Shown here: positions 28,080-37,497 of the stretch, piece by piece
How positions within the stretch are numbered: the stretch's first letter is position 1
Layout: the number at the start of each line of letters is the position of its first letter
NCBI RefSeq assembly: GCF_003260205.1
Contig: NZ_QERF01000002.1
Span: 310,001-374,000, forward strand
DNA: 64,000 nt
Direction: 5' to 3'
Origin: Winogradskyella tangerina
GTDB lineage: Bacteria > Bacteroidota > Bacteroidia > Flavobacteriales > Flavobacteriaceae
Translations under genes and position numbers: made by a program
The notes under the pieces: generated by a model
Told to the model about the DNA's origin: nothing
The model's input: only the letters and a program-made list of their open reading frames with translations
Database searches by the model: none

Positions 28080-28709
28080 ATGAAACATTTATTTGTTCTT
28101 CTACTATTTTGCCCACTATTCGCGCTTTCACAAGAATCATTAGAGCAAGAACTCGATTCGATCAAAACTACTGAAGACGCAAAAATCTTTGCGAAAACCT
28201 ATAAAAAGGTCCATAAAAGTAAGGTGCTAACCTTCAATAAGGAAAAGCATAAAACCAAATTGGCCGATGAGCTTTTCAAATTATCAAAAGGTGGTAAAAA
28301 AGTGGTTAAAAAGGATGATAAGAAAACTTACTACAAGGTTATTGACAAGGATAAAACGCTGCATCACAGAGTAAGCTATATTTATTTTGATGGTCGTAAA
28401 ATGACCATGGCTGATATTAATGCTAAGCGTTCAAAGATCATAAATCAATTTAAGCAAGGTTACAAATTTGAAGCCTTAGCAGAAATCCATTCAATGGACC
28501 TTAATGCCAAACGCGGCGGTGATTTAGGCTGGTTTCCTGAAGGACAAATGCATCCAGATTTTGAAAACGCCGTAAAATCACATTCCAAAGACGATATTTT
28601 CACTTTAGATATACCCGACAGACAATGGTATTATATCGTTCTTAAAACCTACGAAGCTAAGGATATAGAAGAGATCACAGTTTTAAAATATACTGAAGTC
28701 ACAAAATAA
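28080..28709 (+). CDS. exported parvulin-type peptidylprolyl isomerase
   Basis: A 209-residue exported protein. The signal peptide is MKHLFVLLLFCPLFALS. A Lys-rich middle is followed by a rotamase domain from about residue 95: VSYIYFDGRK, FKQGYKFEALAEIHS, then GGDLGWFPEGQMHPDFENAV, the classical parvulin core. It helps periplasmic or outer-membrane protein folding. The rsmE gene overlaps its stop as TAATG. Confidence 0.88.
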   Translation: MKHLFVLLLFCPLFALSQESLEQELDSIKTTEDAKIFAKTYKKVHKSKVLTFNKEKHKTKLADELFKLSKGGKKVVKKDDKKTYYKVIDKDKTLHHRVSYIYFDGRKMTMADINAKRSKIINQFKQGYKFEALAEIHSMDLNAKRGGDLGWFPEGQMHPDFENAVKSHSKDDIFTLDIPDRQWYYIVLKTYEAKDIEEITVLKYTEVTK

Positions 28710-29413
28710 TGCAGCTGTTTTACAATCCGAATATTTCTGAGCAGACCGAAAATTTCAATTTTGATAAGGATGAAAGTCGACATATCGTTAAGGTTCTAAG
28801 GAAAAAGGTCGGCGATCATATACATATTACTAACGGAACAGGTTGGTTATTTGAAGCCGAATTGACCCTTGCAGAAATTAAAAACTGTACAGCAAAAATT
28901 GTGTCTCAGTCGCTTCAATCTAAACGAAATTACCGTCTTCACATGGCTGTTGCGCCTACCAAAATGAATGATCGCTTTGAGTGGTTTTTAGAAAAAGCCA
29001 CGGAAATTGGAATAGATGAGATCACTCCAATTATTTGCGATAATAGCGAACGGAAAGTGGTAAAACTAGAACGCTTTGAGAAGATCATTCAATCCGCAAT
29101 GAAACAATCTCTGCAATGCTATTTGCCAAAACTGAATGAGACCATGTCGTTTAAAGACTTTGTTGCGCAAGCTACAGCTTCAAAAAAGTTTATTGCGCAT
29201 TGTGAAGAAACCGATAAAAAGTCGCTTAAATCACAGCTCGACACAAATGGTGATTGCATTATTATGATTGGCCCTGAAGGCGATTTTAGCACTCAAGAGA
29301 TCGAACAGGCATTGCAGAATAATTACCTTCCAGTTACATTAGGAAATACACGCTTAAGAACTGAAACTGCAGCCATCGCAGCCTGTCATTCTGTGGCATT
29401 TCTGAATGAATAA
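28709..29413 (+). CDS. rsmE: 16S rRNA (uracil1498-N3)-methyltransferase RsmE
   Basis: A SPOUT methyltransferase of 234 residues that methylates U1498 of 16S rRNA. It has an N-terminal PUA-like domain (DESRHIVKVLRKKVGD, GTGWLFEAELT), AVAPTKMNDRFEWFLEKATEIG, and the SAM knot IMIGPEGDFSTQEIEQA with LGNTRLRTETAAI. It is coupled to the PPIase gene by TAATG. Its stop abuts the convergent DUF1223 gene. Confidence 0.95.
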   Translation: MQLFYNPNISEQTENFNFDKDESRHIVKVLRKKVGDHIHITNGTGWLFEAELTLAEIKNCTAKIVSQSLQSKRNYRLHMAVAPTKMNDRFEWFLEKATEIGIDEITPIICDNSERKVVKLERFEKIIQSAMKQSLQCYLPKLNETMSFKDFVAQATASKKFIAHCEETDKKSLKSQLDTNGDCIIMIGPEGDFSTQEIEQALQNNYLPVTLGNTRLRTETAAIAACHSVAFLNE

Positions 29414-30139
29414 TTACAAGCCTACTTGACTTGCACCAGTGATATCAAGGTCATCATTTTCTATCACCACTATCAAAGATAAATCATCTGAAGCCTCTAC
29501 GATCTCTGGGATGATGATAGATCCTTCACCAGAAACGTCCTCTAACTGAAATCGTAATTCACTAACCACAATATTCGAATTGAGAAGTTCTTTATTTCTA
29601 TTTTCACCGCGCTTAACCGAAGTTTTGCGTTCATCGATCACTAAAATTGTTCGGATGTAACGATTGCTAATTGACCCTTCGATATTGTATTTAAAGTTAA
29701 CGACATCATCAGTTTTTGATGCATCAGATAGTTTTACACTATTAGTATTTGCCTTCCTTTTGTATTCATTGATTTTTTGATCTACAAGACGTCTATTAGA
29801 ACCAACTACATGCTCTTTTCCATTCACAACTAACTGTGGAGTATAAATGGTACTACTATTAAATTTCGAACCATAAATACGTTGTTTATCTGTAAATGTG
29901 GATTTGCTAAATGGATCTTTCCAACCAATATAATTCCAATAGTCCACGTGATAAGATAGAGCAATAATATTGTCGCTTTTTACAGTGTTTAAAATACGAT
30001 CGGCTGGCGGACAACTAGAGCATCCCTGAGAGGTAAACAATTCAAGCACAATGATATTATCAGGTTCGCTTGTTTCACTTTTGAAAATGGTTAAAATGAA
30101 TGCAGGAATTATAAATAATGTTAACAGAATAGACTTCAT
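29414..30139 (-). CDS. secreted DUF1223 thioredoxin-like protein
   Basis: A 241-residue exported protein of the DUF1223 family, a thioredoxin-fold group of unknown role. The hydrophobic start MKSILLTLFIIPAFILTIF is followed by the family's CxxC-like motif VLELFTSQGCSSCPPADRIL, ALSYHVDYWNYIGWKDPFS, and IYTPQLVVNGKEHVVGS. The cysteines are in a CSSC arrangement. It is divergent from the DUF4159 gene, with 25 bp between the starts. Confidence 0.88.
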   Translation of the reverse strand: MKSILLTLFIIPAFILTIFKSETSEPDNIIVLELFTSQGCSSCPPADRILNTVKSDNIIALSYHVDYWNYIGWKDPFSKSTFTDKQRIYGSKFNSSTIYTPQLVVNGKEHVVGSNRRLVDQKINEYKRKANTNSVKLSDASKTDDVVNFKYNIEGSISNRYIRTILVIDERKTSVKRGENRNKELLNSNIVVSELRFQLEDVSGEGSIIIPEIVEASDDLSLIVVIENDDLDITGASQVGL

Positions 30140-30164
30140 AGGATTTCTTTTTTACATTTGAATT

Positions 30165-30836
30165 ATGAAGTTTATGTCGAAAAAAATAGCGCCTCTTACA
30201 CTTTTATTGGCAATTATGATGAGTTTAACAAGTACGCAACTTGAAGCTCAGGACGTGGCTGTACTTAAATATAAAGGCGGTGGCGATTGGTATAGTAATC
30301 CTACGGCCTTACCCAATTTAGTAAAGTATTGTAATGATAATATAGACACCAATATCAATGAAAATATCCAAACCGTTGAAGTGGGTAGTATCGATATTTT
30401 TCAGTTTCCGTTATTACATATGACGGGTCATGGCAATGTCTTTTTTAGCGATGACGACGCCCGAAATTTAAGAAACTATCTCATCTCTGGTGGGTTTCTT
30501 CATATCGATGACAACTATGGAATGGAACCTTATATCACTAAAGAACTTAAGAAAGTATTTCCAAATAATGAGCTACGCGAAATTCCTAAGGAACACGAGA
30601 TATTTAGTTCGGTTTATGAATTCCCTAATGGATTACCGAAAATCCATGAACATGACGGCAAAGCACCTCAAGCCTTCGGAATATTTCATGAAGATCGTTT
30701 AGTACTATTATTCACTTTTGAAAGTGATCTCGGTGACGGATGGGAAGATCCGGAAGTACATAATGACCCGGAAGAGGTACGCGAGAAAGCACTTAAAATG
30801 GGTGCTAATATTGTGAAGTATGCCTTTGAGAATTAG
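30165..30836 (+). CDS. exported DUF4159 domain protein
   Basis: A 223-residue exported protein; the signal peptide region is APLTLLLAIMMSLTSTQLEA. The DUF4159 domain covers nearly the whole mature part: FQFPLLHMTGHGNVFFSDDD, LRNYLISGGFLHIDDNYG, then FPNGLPKIHEHDGKAPQAFG and LLFTFESDLGDGWED. The start may be the ATG at 30174 (MSKKIAP). The family is often linked with MoxR/BatA-type genes, but none are here. It is a glutamine-amidotransferase-like fold of unknown activity. Confidence 0.85.
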   Translation: MKFMSKKIAPLTLLLAIMMSLTSTQLEAQDVAVLKYKGGGDWYSNPTALPNLVKYCNDNIDTNINENIQTVEVGSIDIFQFPLLHMTGHGNVFFSDDDARNLRNYLISGGFLHIDDNYGMEPYITKELKKVFPNNELREIPKEHEIFSSVYEFPNGLPKIHEHDGKAPQAFGIFHEDRLVLLFTFESDLGDGWEDPEVHNDPEEVREKALKMGANIVKYAFEN

Positions 30837-30856
30837 CCAAAAAACTTTCAATATCA

Positions 30857-31045
30857 ATGCGCGAAATAGTTGATATCTTTTTCAGTTTGGTGGAGGGCTT
30901 TTTTTTATTTAATTCAAATGAACCGGGCTCGCAAAAAATTAAGAAAGTCGTTACGGGTATCATAATTTTTCTCATTTTGATGAGTATTTTAATAGCACTT
31001 ATTGTGTACGCTAATCAGCCTGAAGTGACAACAATAACAAGATAA
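30857..31045 (+). CDS. small membrane protein
   Basis: A 62-residue protein with one strong span (VVTGIIIFLILMSILIALIVY) and a short polar tail ending in TTITR. It sits 20 bp after the DUF4159 gene and 14 bp before the RNA methylase on the same strand, so it is probably co-transcribed with both. No family recognised. Confidence 0.65.
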   Translation: MREIVDIFFSLVEGFFLFNSNEPGSQKIKKVVTGIIIFLILMSILIALIVYANQPEVTTITR

Positions 31046-31059
31046 ACCTCATTCTAAAA

Positions 31060-31563
31060 TTGCAACGCACGCATTACAACTCGGACTTCAAAAAGCAAAA
31101 GCATTCAGTTACCTTAGTTTGTGATAACATCAACAATGCACCTAATATTGGCTCACTATTCAGAATAGCCGATGCATTCAATATAGAAGAAATTATCTTT
31201 TGTGGTGATGCCATTCCTATTGGAAGACGCATGACCAAAACCTCACGTTCTACCGAAAAACATGTGAGTCACCAAATTGTGGATAAAATAGAAGATGTAG
31301 TAGAACAACTAACAAAAACACATACTATTATTGGCCTAGAAATTACTGAAAATAGTATAGAGTTAAGTCAGTTTAAACTACAATCAGATCAACCCATAGC
31401 ACTCATTATTGGTGATGAAAACTTTGGGGTTTCCGAGTCCGTCTTAAAACGATGTGATTCCGTGGTACATATCAATATGTATGGTAATAATAGTAGTATG
31501 AATGTGGTACAGGCCACAAGCATTGCCCTATACGAGATCGTTAATCAACTTCACACTTTATAG
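31060..31563 (+). CDS. SpoU/TrmH family RNA methyltransferase
   Basis: A compact SPOUT 2'-O-ribose methylase of 167 residues. Motif 1 is VTLVCDNINNAPNIGSLFRIADA, motif 2 is ALIIGDENFGVSESVL, and motif 3 is VVHINMYGNNSSMNVVQATSIALYE, which is typical of TrmH with the catalytic Asn and Ser residues. No substrate-binding N-terminal domain is present. The start is a TTG; the small membrane gene lies 14 bp upstream. Confidence 0.92.
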   Translation: MQRTHYNSDFKKQKHSVTLVCDNINNAPNIGSLFRIADAFNIEEIIFCGDAIPIGRRMTKTSRSTEKHVSHQIVDKIEDVVEQLTKTHTIIGLEITENSIELSQFKLQSDQPIALIIGDENFGVSESVLKRCDSVVHINMYGNNSSMNVVQATSIALYEIVNQLHTL

Positions 31564-31595
31564 TTTGTTCGACTGAATTAATTTCAGCATCTTTG
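31564..31595 (+). promoter_or_regulatory. Bacteroidetes-type promoter, transcription may start at the ATG
   Basis: TTTG at 31564-31567, 20 bp, then CATCTTTG at 31588-31595, one base off the TAnnTTTG box. The next start codon is at 31600, only 4 bases after the box, so a transcript from here would be leaderless or nearly so. Confidence 0.4.
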
Positions 31596-31599
31596 AGTT

Positions 31600-32688
31600 A
31601 TGAATGCAAAAATCATTGCTAACGGCATTTTACGCGCTCTGGGTATTCTGGCAGCAATAGTACTTGTTCTATATTTCCTTTATAAAATTCAATCGGTTAT
31701 TGTTTACATTGCTGTAGCTGCAGTTATTTCTCTAATCGGAAGACCTATTGTACTCTTTTTGCGACGCAAATTAAAATTTAATAACACCCTGGCAGTTGTT
31801 GTAACTATGGTTTTATTCATTGGAATTTTACTCAGCCTAATCAGCATGTTTATTCCGCTTATTGCCGATCAAGGAAGAAACCTTGCTCTGCTCGATTTTC
31901 AGCAGCTTGAAAGCAATGTTGATAATCTCTACCAACAGATCATCACCTATTTTGAATTCAATAATATTGATGTTGAAGAATCCATAAAAGATTCTAACCT
32001 CCTTTCGAAATTAGACTTTTCACTGATCCCGAATTTTTTCAATGGACTCGTAAGTGGTTTAGGAAGTTTTAGTATTGGACTCTTTTCGGTTTTGTTTATA
32101 TCATTCTTCTTCTTGAAGGATAGTCAGCTATTCGAAAATGGTATTTTAATGTTTGTACCAAAAGGCAACGAAATGCGTTCAAAGCGCTCTTGGAATACAA
32201 TTAAAGATTTGCTATCACGCTATTTTGTTGGGCTCATTTTTCAAATACTAATTCTATTTGTCATTTATACCATTGTCTTATTGATCTTCGGAATCGACAA
32301 CGCTTTGGTGATCGCATTTTTATGTGCATTATTAAATTTGGTACCCTACGTCGGTCCTTTAGTGAGTGGGTTTTTAATGTTACTGCTTAGCATGTCTAGC
32401 AACTTGGGTGAAAGCTTTAGCGAGGTCATTTTACCCAAAACCACTTATGTAATGATAGGTTTTGTTATTGCACAGCTTGTCGATAATTTCTTTAGCCAGC
32501 CGTTTATTTTTTCAAAAAGTGTGAAATCACATCCGTTAGAAATTTTCCTCGTTATTATCATCGCAGGAATCCTATTTGGAATCGTTGGGATGATCGTGGC
32601 TGTACCAGCTTACACCGCCATAAAAGTCATTTTGAAAGAGTTTTTATCTGAATATAAATTCGTGAATAAGCTCACAAAGGGCTTATAA
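31600..32688 (+). CDS. AI-2E family transporter (PerM-like permease)
   Basis: A 362-residue inner membrane protein with about eight spans and the AI-2E exporter-family layout: an N-terminal pair of helices, a soluble middle with FQQLESNVDNLYQQIITYFE, a later pair of spans with LCALLNLVPYVGPLVSGFLM, and LVDNFFSQPFIFSKSVKSHPLEIF near the end. Family members export diverse small molecules, and AI-2 is only one of them. It has its own promoter-like sequence; the THUMP-like methylase follows 8 bp later. Confidence 0.9.
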   Translation: MNAKIIANGILRALGILAAIVLVLYFLYKIQSVIVYIAVAAVISLIGRPIVLFLRRKLKFNNTLAVVVTMVLFIGILLSLISMFIPLIADQGRNLALLDFQQLESNVDNLYQQIITYFEFNNIDVEESIKDSNLLSKLDFSLIPNFFNGLVSGLGSFSIGLFSVLFISFFFLKDSQLFENGILMFVPKGNEMRSKRSWNTIKDLLSRYFVGLIFQILILFVIYTIVLLIFGIDNALVIAFLCALLNLVPYVGPLVSGFLMLLLSMSSNLGESFSEVILPKTTYVMIGFVIAQLVDNFFSQPFIFSKSVKSHPLEIFLVIIIAGILFGIVGMIVAVPAYTAIKVILKEFLSEYKFVNKLTKGL

Positions 32689-32695
32689 TTATGGT

Positions 32696-33877
32696 TTGAA
32701 TAAATCACTCTTAAATATTGAAATACAAGATTTTATAAATTCAAACTTAAAATCAGATATCTCAAACCTTCTTCTAAAAGGAATTACTTTCGAAGGTGTT
32801 GACACCAAGTCAATCATTGAACAAATTGAAGCCAAAAAACGTTGTGAAAAGAAGTTACCTACCTGGTTTAATACTGCTAATATCTACTATCCTAACAGAC
32901 TAAATATTGAGCAAAGTTCTTCTGAAATTACTGCGAAATACAAATCTAATCTGGTCACAGGAAATTCATTAATCGATCTTACGGGTGGGTTTGGAGTAGA
33001 CAGCTTTTTCTTTGCCAAACAGATTGAACAAGTGACCCATTGCGAAATAAATTCTGACTTATCAGAAATGGTAAAGCATAATTATAATGCTCTGAAAATT
33101 GACAATATTTCATGTTTAAATGAAAGTGGCATTGAAGCTCTTAAGCGTATTGACGAGCCTTTCAATTGGATCTATATCGATCCATCTCGACGAGACGATT
33201 CAAAAAAGAAAGTGTTTTTATTGTCAGATTGTACACCAAATATTAAGACCTTTCAAGGGTTATTTTTGAAATATGCAAAGCATGTAATGATCAAAACATC
33301 ACCACTGCTCGATATTAAAAACACCATCAATGATCTTAAAAACGTAAAGGAACTTCACATTGTTGCGGTCAATAACGAAGTTAAAGAGTTACTATGGATC
33401 TTAGAGCGTGATTATGGAGGTGACGTTTTTATCAATACTACAAATCTTTCAAAAGTAGATGCTGAAATATTTGCGTTTAATTTTAATGACGAAGGCTCAA
33501 ACTCTGCAACTTTTAGCCAGCCACTATCCTATCTGTACGAGCCTAATGCCGCAATTCTAAAGGCTGGTGCGTTTAGCACCGTTAGTGCTCATTTAGAAGT
33601 ACATAAACTGCATAAACATTCGCACTTATATACCTTAGATCGTTTAGTTGATTTTCCGGGAAGGCGATTTAAAATTGAAAAAGTTATCGCATTCAATAAA
33701 AAAGAGTTTTCAAAAGAGAGAATATCAAAAGCGAATATCACTACGCGAAACTTCCCAATATCAGTTCATGATATAAGAAAGAAATTCAAAATAAAAGATG
33801 GTGGTAACACTTATCTCTTCTTCACCACAGACCTCAATAATTCGAAAATAATTATCGTCTGTACTAAAGATTTATAG
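32696..33877 (+). CDS. class I SAM-dependent methyltransferase with THUMP-like domain
   Basis: A 393-residue protein. The N-terminal helical part leads to a Rossmann methyltransferase fold with SAM motif LIDLTGGFGVDSFFFAK and DPSRRDD in place of the usual motif IV. The C-terminal segment resembles the THUMP-like domain found on such enzymes in flavobacteria, which suggests an RNA substrate. The start is a TTG 8 bp after the transporter stop. The stop overlaps the convergent lipoprotein gene by 14 bp. Confidence 0.85.
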   Translation: MNKSLLNIEIQDFINSNLKSDISNLLLKGITFEGVDTKSIIEQIEAKKRCEKKLPTWFNTANIYYPNRLNIEQSSSEITAKYKSNLVTGNSLIDLTGGFGVDSFFFAKQIEQVTHCEINSDLSEMVKHNYNALKIDNISCLNESGIEALKRIDEPFNWIYIDPSRRDDSKKKVFLLSDCTPNIKTFQGLFLKYAKHVMIKTSPLLDIKNTINDLKNVKELHIVAVNNEVKELLWILERDYGGDVFINTTNLSKVDAEIFAFNFNDEGSNSATFSQPLSYLYEPNAAILKAGAFSTVSAHLEVHKLHKHSHLYTLDRLVDFPGRRFKIEKVIAFNKKEFSKERISKANITTRNFPISVHDIRKKFKIKDGGNTYLFFTTDLNNSKIIIVCTKDL

Positions 33878-34277
33878 GCGTATAAGACACAATGGTATTA
33901 TTAGAATCGATCTCAATCTCGTAGGCCATACAGGTATCCATTTGTATTTCAACCTTATCATCATAAACGACCGGATCGTTACTATCTAAAATGAACAAGG
34001 TCTCACCAGGCTCAAAACTAGCCCATGATGTTGTTGAATTTGCTGGTATATTCGGAATAAATATAATCTCTTCACCGATGGCATTATACACCTTGAAATC
34101 GAACGGAATAGTACCATTATTAACAACTCTAGTGATTGGGTCCTCATCTACGCAAGGATCATTATTTGAGGATAATGCTACTTCCGTTGTACTATCATGA
34201 AGTTCTGAGTCTGGTGTACACGCAAAAAGCATTAAAACGAGACACAGTAGCTGTGTCACTTTAAGTAGGTTTCTCAT
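33864..34277 (-). CDS. small lipoprotein
   Basis: A 137-residue lipoprotein. The signal peptide is LCLVLMLFAC with Cys about residue 20. The mature part is acidic with a beta-rich feel (NGTIPFDFKVYNAIGEEIIF). No family is recognised. It is convergent with the methyltransferase gene and overlaps it by 14 bp. Confidence 0.7.
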   Translation of the reverse strand: MRNLLKVTQLLCLVLMLFACTPDSELHDSTTEVALSSNNDPCVDEDPITRVVNNGTIPFDFKVYNAIGEEIIFIPNIPANSTTSWASFEPGETLFILDSNDPVVYDDKVEIQMDTCMAYEIEIDSNNTIVSYTPINL

Positions 34278-34392
34278 TGCTCAATAGTTTCATTGCTGTA
34301 GACAAGTCTGCAACAATCAATTTGGGACTCCAAACATATAAAACAATTTCGAAATATCGATAAAATGAATCAATTATTCGACGAAATGCACG

Positions 34393-35043
34393 CTATTCAA
34401 ATTTGAAAATGGAAGAATTTGTAAAGGCATAATGCACTGCATCTTTGGGACTATCGTGAGTGTTTAACCCTGTAAATAAGCTAAATGCCGGAAGAATAAG
34501 CTGTTTTTGTGTCACCTGATAACACGGTAATTTTAACTTCTGCCTACCTTTTCCTTTAATAAGCACACCCGGATGTGTATGCCCAGAAATACTAAAGAAA
34601 TCTGAAGTATCATCCACACTATCGTGTACAAAAACAAAGGGTGCATTTACCCATTGGAAAACCGATTCAATATTCAAGTCCTCTAAAAAATGTCTTGATC
34701 TTTCATCATGATTACCCTTAATTAGTAGCAATTTTAAACTATCAAAACTATTCAACCACGTTTTGAATTTATCCATATCACTATTAACCTCAGCATGAAA
34801 CAAGTCGCCTACAACAATGAGCTGATCCGCCCTAAAATACTGAATAAGAGCTTCTAACCTATGTAGATCTTTCTCCAGAATATCATGTGGCATTGGTATC
34901 CCATGCCTTCGAAAATGGGCTGTTTTCCCAACATGAAGGTCCGACAAAATCAAAGCATTCTCGCGTTTCCAAAAAATAGCACGTTGATTAGTTAATGTGA
35001 GTTCCTCACCAGATATAGAAATATGTTCTTCTGCTATATTCAA
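34393..35043 (-). CDS. pdeM: ligase-associated DNA damage response endonuclease PdeM
   Basis: A 216-residue calcineurin-like metallophosphoesterase. Metal motifs: ILSDLHVGKTAHF, VVGDLFHAE, IKGNHDE and SGHTHPGVLI. This is the MPE/PdeM enzyme that nicks single-stranded DNA in its studied relatives. It is the fourth and last gene of a compact operon with exonuclease, ligase and helicase; its start abuts the helicase stop. Confidence 0.93.
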   Translation of the reverse strand: MNIAEEHISISGEELTLTNQRAIFWKRENALILSDLHVGKTAHFRRHGIPMPHDILEKDLHRLEALIQYFRADQLIVVGDLFHAEVNSDMDKFKTWLNSFDSLKLLLIKGNHDERSRHFLEDLNIESVFQWVNAPFVFVHDSVDDTSDFFSISGHTHPGVLIKGKGRQKLKLPCYQVTQKQLILPAFSLFTGLNTHDSPKDAVHYAFTNSSIFKFE

Positions 35044-37497
35044 TTAATCAATTTTAAAAGCCTGCTCTTTAATACGTTGAATGCGTTTATCGAGATTTTC
35101 ATTACTCATGGTGCCTCGCAGACTATCAACTTTTAGTGGAAAACTCAATGGTGTAAACGATCTGGCGTGTTTAACAATAATCTTACTTTTCGAAATACGT
35201 TCAAAAGACTGCTGCAATCTTGCCTCTTCTAACTGCTGATTGAATACTTCCGTATAGGCTTGTTTCAGTAATAAATTATCTGGTTCGTAATCTTCAAGCA
35301 CGCGAAAGATAAGTCCAGAAGACGATTGTAAACTCTTATTATTCTTGCGTGTCCCAGGTTGCGATTGTACTACTAAACCAGCAATAACTGCGATATCTCT
35401 AAACTTACGAGAAGCCATTTCAGAAGCATTAATACTAGCCACAACATCATCCATAAGATTTTCCTTACTCAGTAAGGCCCTAATATTCTCTTGATCGACC
35501 GGAATAGGCTGATCACTTAACAATTCAAAACCATAATCATTCATTGCGATTGTAAATGTAATGGGCTTGATCTTACTGATGCGGTATGCCATTAATGCCG
35601 AAAAAACTTCATGTACCAGTCGGCCTTCAAACGGATACATAAATAAATGATGGCCGTCTTTGGTCTCAATTAATTCAACTAAAAATTCATCCTGCTTAGG
35701 AATATGAGAATGCTCTTCTTGCCTACTGACTAACGGATTCAAAAAGCGTAATTCTTTTTCTAATCGACCGGGTTGGAGCGCATCAGACAGTTTCAAACGT
35801 AAATAATGACTAAGGTGTGAGGTTAAAGGAAGTCGTCCGCCCAACCAACTCGGTGACACTGCTTTCTTCGCTTTACTACGACGCACCAGTACGGTCATAT
35901 CCTTAATTTGAACCAGTTCAAGAACTCGACCTGCCAAAATAAAACTATCGCCTGGCTTTAATTTCGAAATGAAAAATTCTTCGATCATGCCAATATAACC
36001 GCCAGACATATATTTTACCATCACATTGACCTCGCTTACTATGGCTCCGATATTCATGCGATGCAACATACTTATACGACGACTTTTTACGCGGTAATTG
36101 CCATCTTCTTCAAGAATAACTTTATGAAATTCCTCATAGGAATTAAGAGTTTTACCTCCTTTTGTTATGAAATGAATGCACCAAAGCCAATCTTCTTTAG
36201 TGAGGTAGTTAAATGCGTGGATTTGTTGAATACGTTGAAATAATTCTTCAGATTTAAACCCTTCACCCACGGCTAATGTGACCATAAATTGTACCAGTAC
36301 ATCGAAGGTTAACACCATCGGATCGCGCGATTCCATTTGTTTATCTTTGATGGCTTCTTTCAAAGCTGAAACTTCAACCAATTCTAAGGAATGCGTAGGA
36401 ATGAAATATATTTTTGAACGTTCGAAAGGAGAATGACCACTTCGACCTGCGCGCTGCATAAACCGCGCAATACCTTTAACCGATCCAATTTGAATCACAC
36501 AATCTACAGGTTTAAAATCAACACCAAGGTCTAAAGACGATGTACAAACCACAGCCTTTAAATACCCTGAAGCGATATTATCCTCAATCCAGTTCCGTAA
36601 CTTTTTATCGATCGATCCATGATGAATAGCTAATAATCCTGCCAGATCTGGTTGTGCGTTTAACAATAATTGATACCACAATTCTGCTTGTCCACGCGTA
36701 TTGGTAAAGATGAGTGTCGTTGTATTTGAAGCAATGATGGGTAAAATTTTATCTACCATTTTTGCCCCTAAATGACCGGCCCATGGCAAAACTTCAATCT
36801 CATCAGGTAAGACTGATATGATATCGAGCTTCTTCTTTTGTTTGGCCTTAATTTCAGTAATCTTCAAGTCTGAATAGGGTAATAAAACAGATTTTGCTTC
36901 CTCTAAGTTACCAATGGTGGCCGTTATTCCCCAGATTTTCAGTTTAGGTGCGTAGTGCCTTAATTGGGAGATCGCAAGTTCTGTTAATACACCTCTTTTA
37001 TTTCCGATCAGTTCGTGCCATTCATCAATGGCTACACATTTCAAATTTTTGAACCATCTGGAATTCTTTTTTTGTGAGAACAACAAATGCATAGTTTCTG
37101 GAGTCGTCAGTAAAATATCTGGCATATTTCGCTCTTGACGGCGTCTTGCAGCTGTTGGAGTGTCACCATTTCGTACTTCAGCAGTCCAATCTAAACCTAT
37201 GGCATCTATGGCCTCATTCATAGCTTTGGCCAGATCCTTTGCCAATGATCGTAAGGGACTAATCCATAATAACTTCAATCCTTTAGGATAACGCTCTGGG
37301 TGATTAAGGTAATCGATTACAACAGCAAGAAATACAGAGAATGTCTTTCCGAATCCTGTCGGCGCTACGACCATACCGGAGTACCCATTTGCATACCGCT
37401 GCCAAGTTTGCAATTGAAATGGAAATGGCGCATAACCATTCTCAGCCATCCAATTATTAATTATACGCAAACCTTCGCTATCTCTAAACTGACTCAA
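35044..37497 (-). CDS. ligase-associated DNA damage response DEXH-box helicase (Lhr-type)
   Basis: An 817-residue superfamily 2 helicase of the Lhr type. Walker A is APTGFGKT, motif II is AIDEWHE, then ITATIGNLEEAKS and the C-lobe motifs TNTRGQAELWYQ and MQRAGRSGHSP. A winged-helix and Lhr-type C-terminal domain follow. Relatives unwind DNA 3'-5' and are found with the ligase-linked repair genes. It overlaps the ligase gene by 4 bp. Confidence 0.95.
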   Translation of the reverse strand: MSQFRDSEGLRIINNWMAENGYAPFPFQLQTWQRYANGYSGMVVAPTGFGKTFSVFLAVVIDYLNHPERYPKGLKLLWISPLRSLAKDLAKAMNEAIDAIGLDWTAEVRNGDTPTAARRRQERNMPDILLTTPETMHLLFSQKKNSRWFKNLKCVAIDEWHELIGNKRGVLTELAISQLRHYAPKLKIWGITATIGNLEEAKSVLLPYSDLKITEIKAKQKKKLDIISVLPDEIEVLPWAGHLGAKMVDKILPIIASNTTTLIFTNTRGQAELWYQLLLNAQPDLAGLLAIHHGSIDKKLRNWIEDNIASGYLKAVVCTSSLDLGVDFKPVDCVIQIGSVKGIARFMQRAGRSGHSPFERSKIYFIPTHSLELVEVSALKEAIKDKQMESRDPMVLTFDVLVQFMVTLAVGEGFKSEELFQRIQQIHAFNYLTKEDWLWCIHFITKGGKTLNSYEEFHKVILEEDGNYRVKSRRISMLHRMNIGAIVSEVNVMVKYMSGGYIGMIEEFFISKLKPGDSFILAGRVLELVQIKDMTVLVRRSKAKKAVSPSWLGGRLPLTSHLSHYLRLKLSDALQPGRLEKELRFLNPLVSRQEEHSHIPKQDEFLVELIETKDGHHLFMYPFEGRLVHEVFSALMAYRISKIKPITFTIAMNDYGFELLSDQPIPVDQENIRALLSKENLMDDVVASINASEMASRKFRDIAVIAGLVVQSQPGTRKNNKSLQSSSGLIFRVLEDYEPDNLLLKQAYTEVFNQQLEEARLQQSFERISKSKIIVKHARSFTPLSFPLKVDSLRGTMSNENLDKRIQRIKEQAFKID

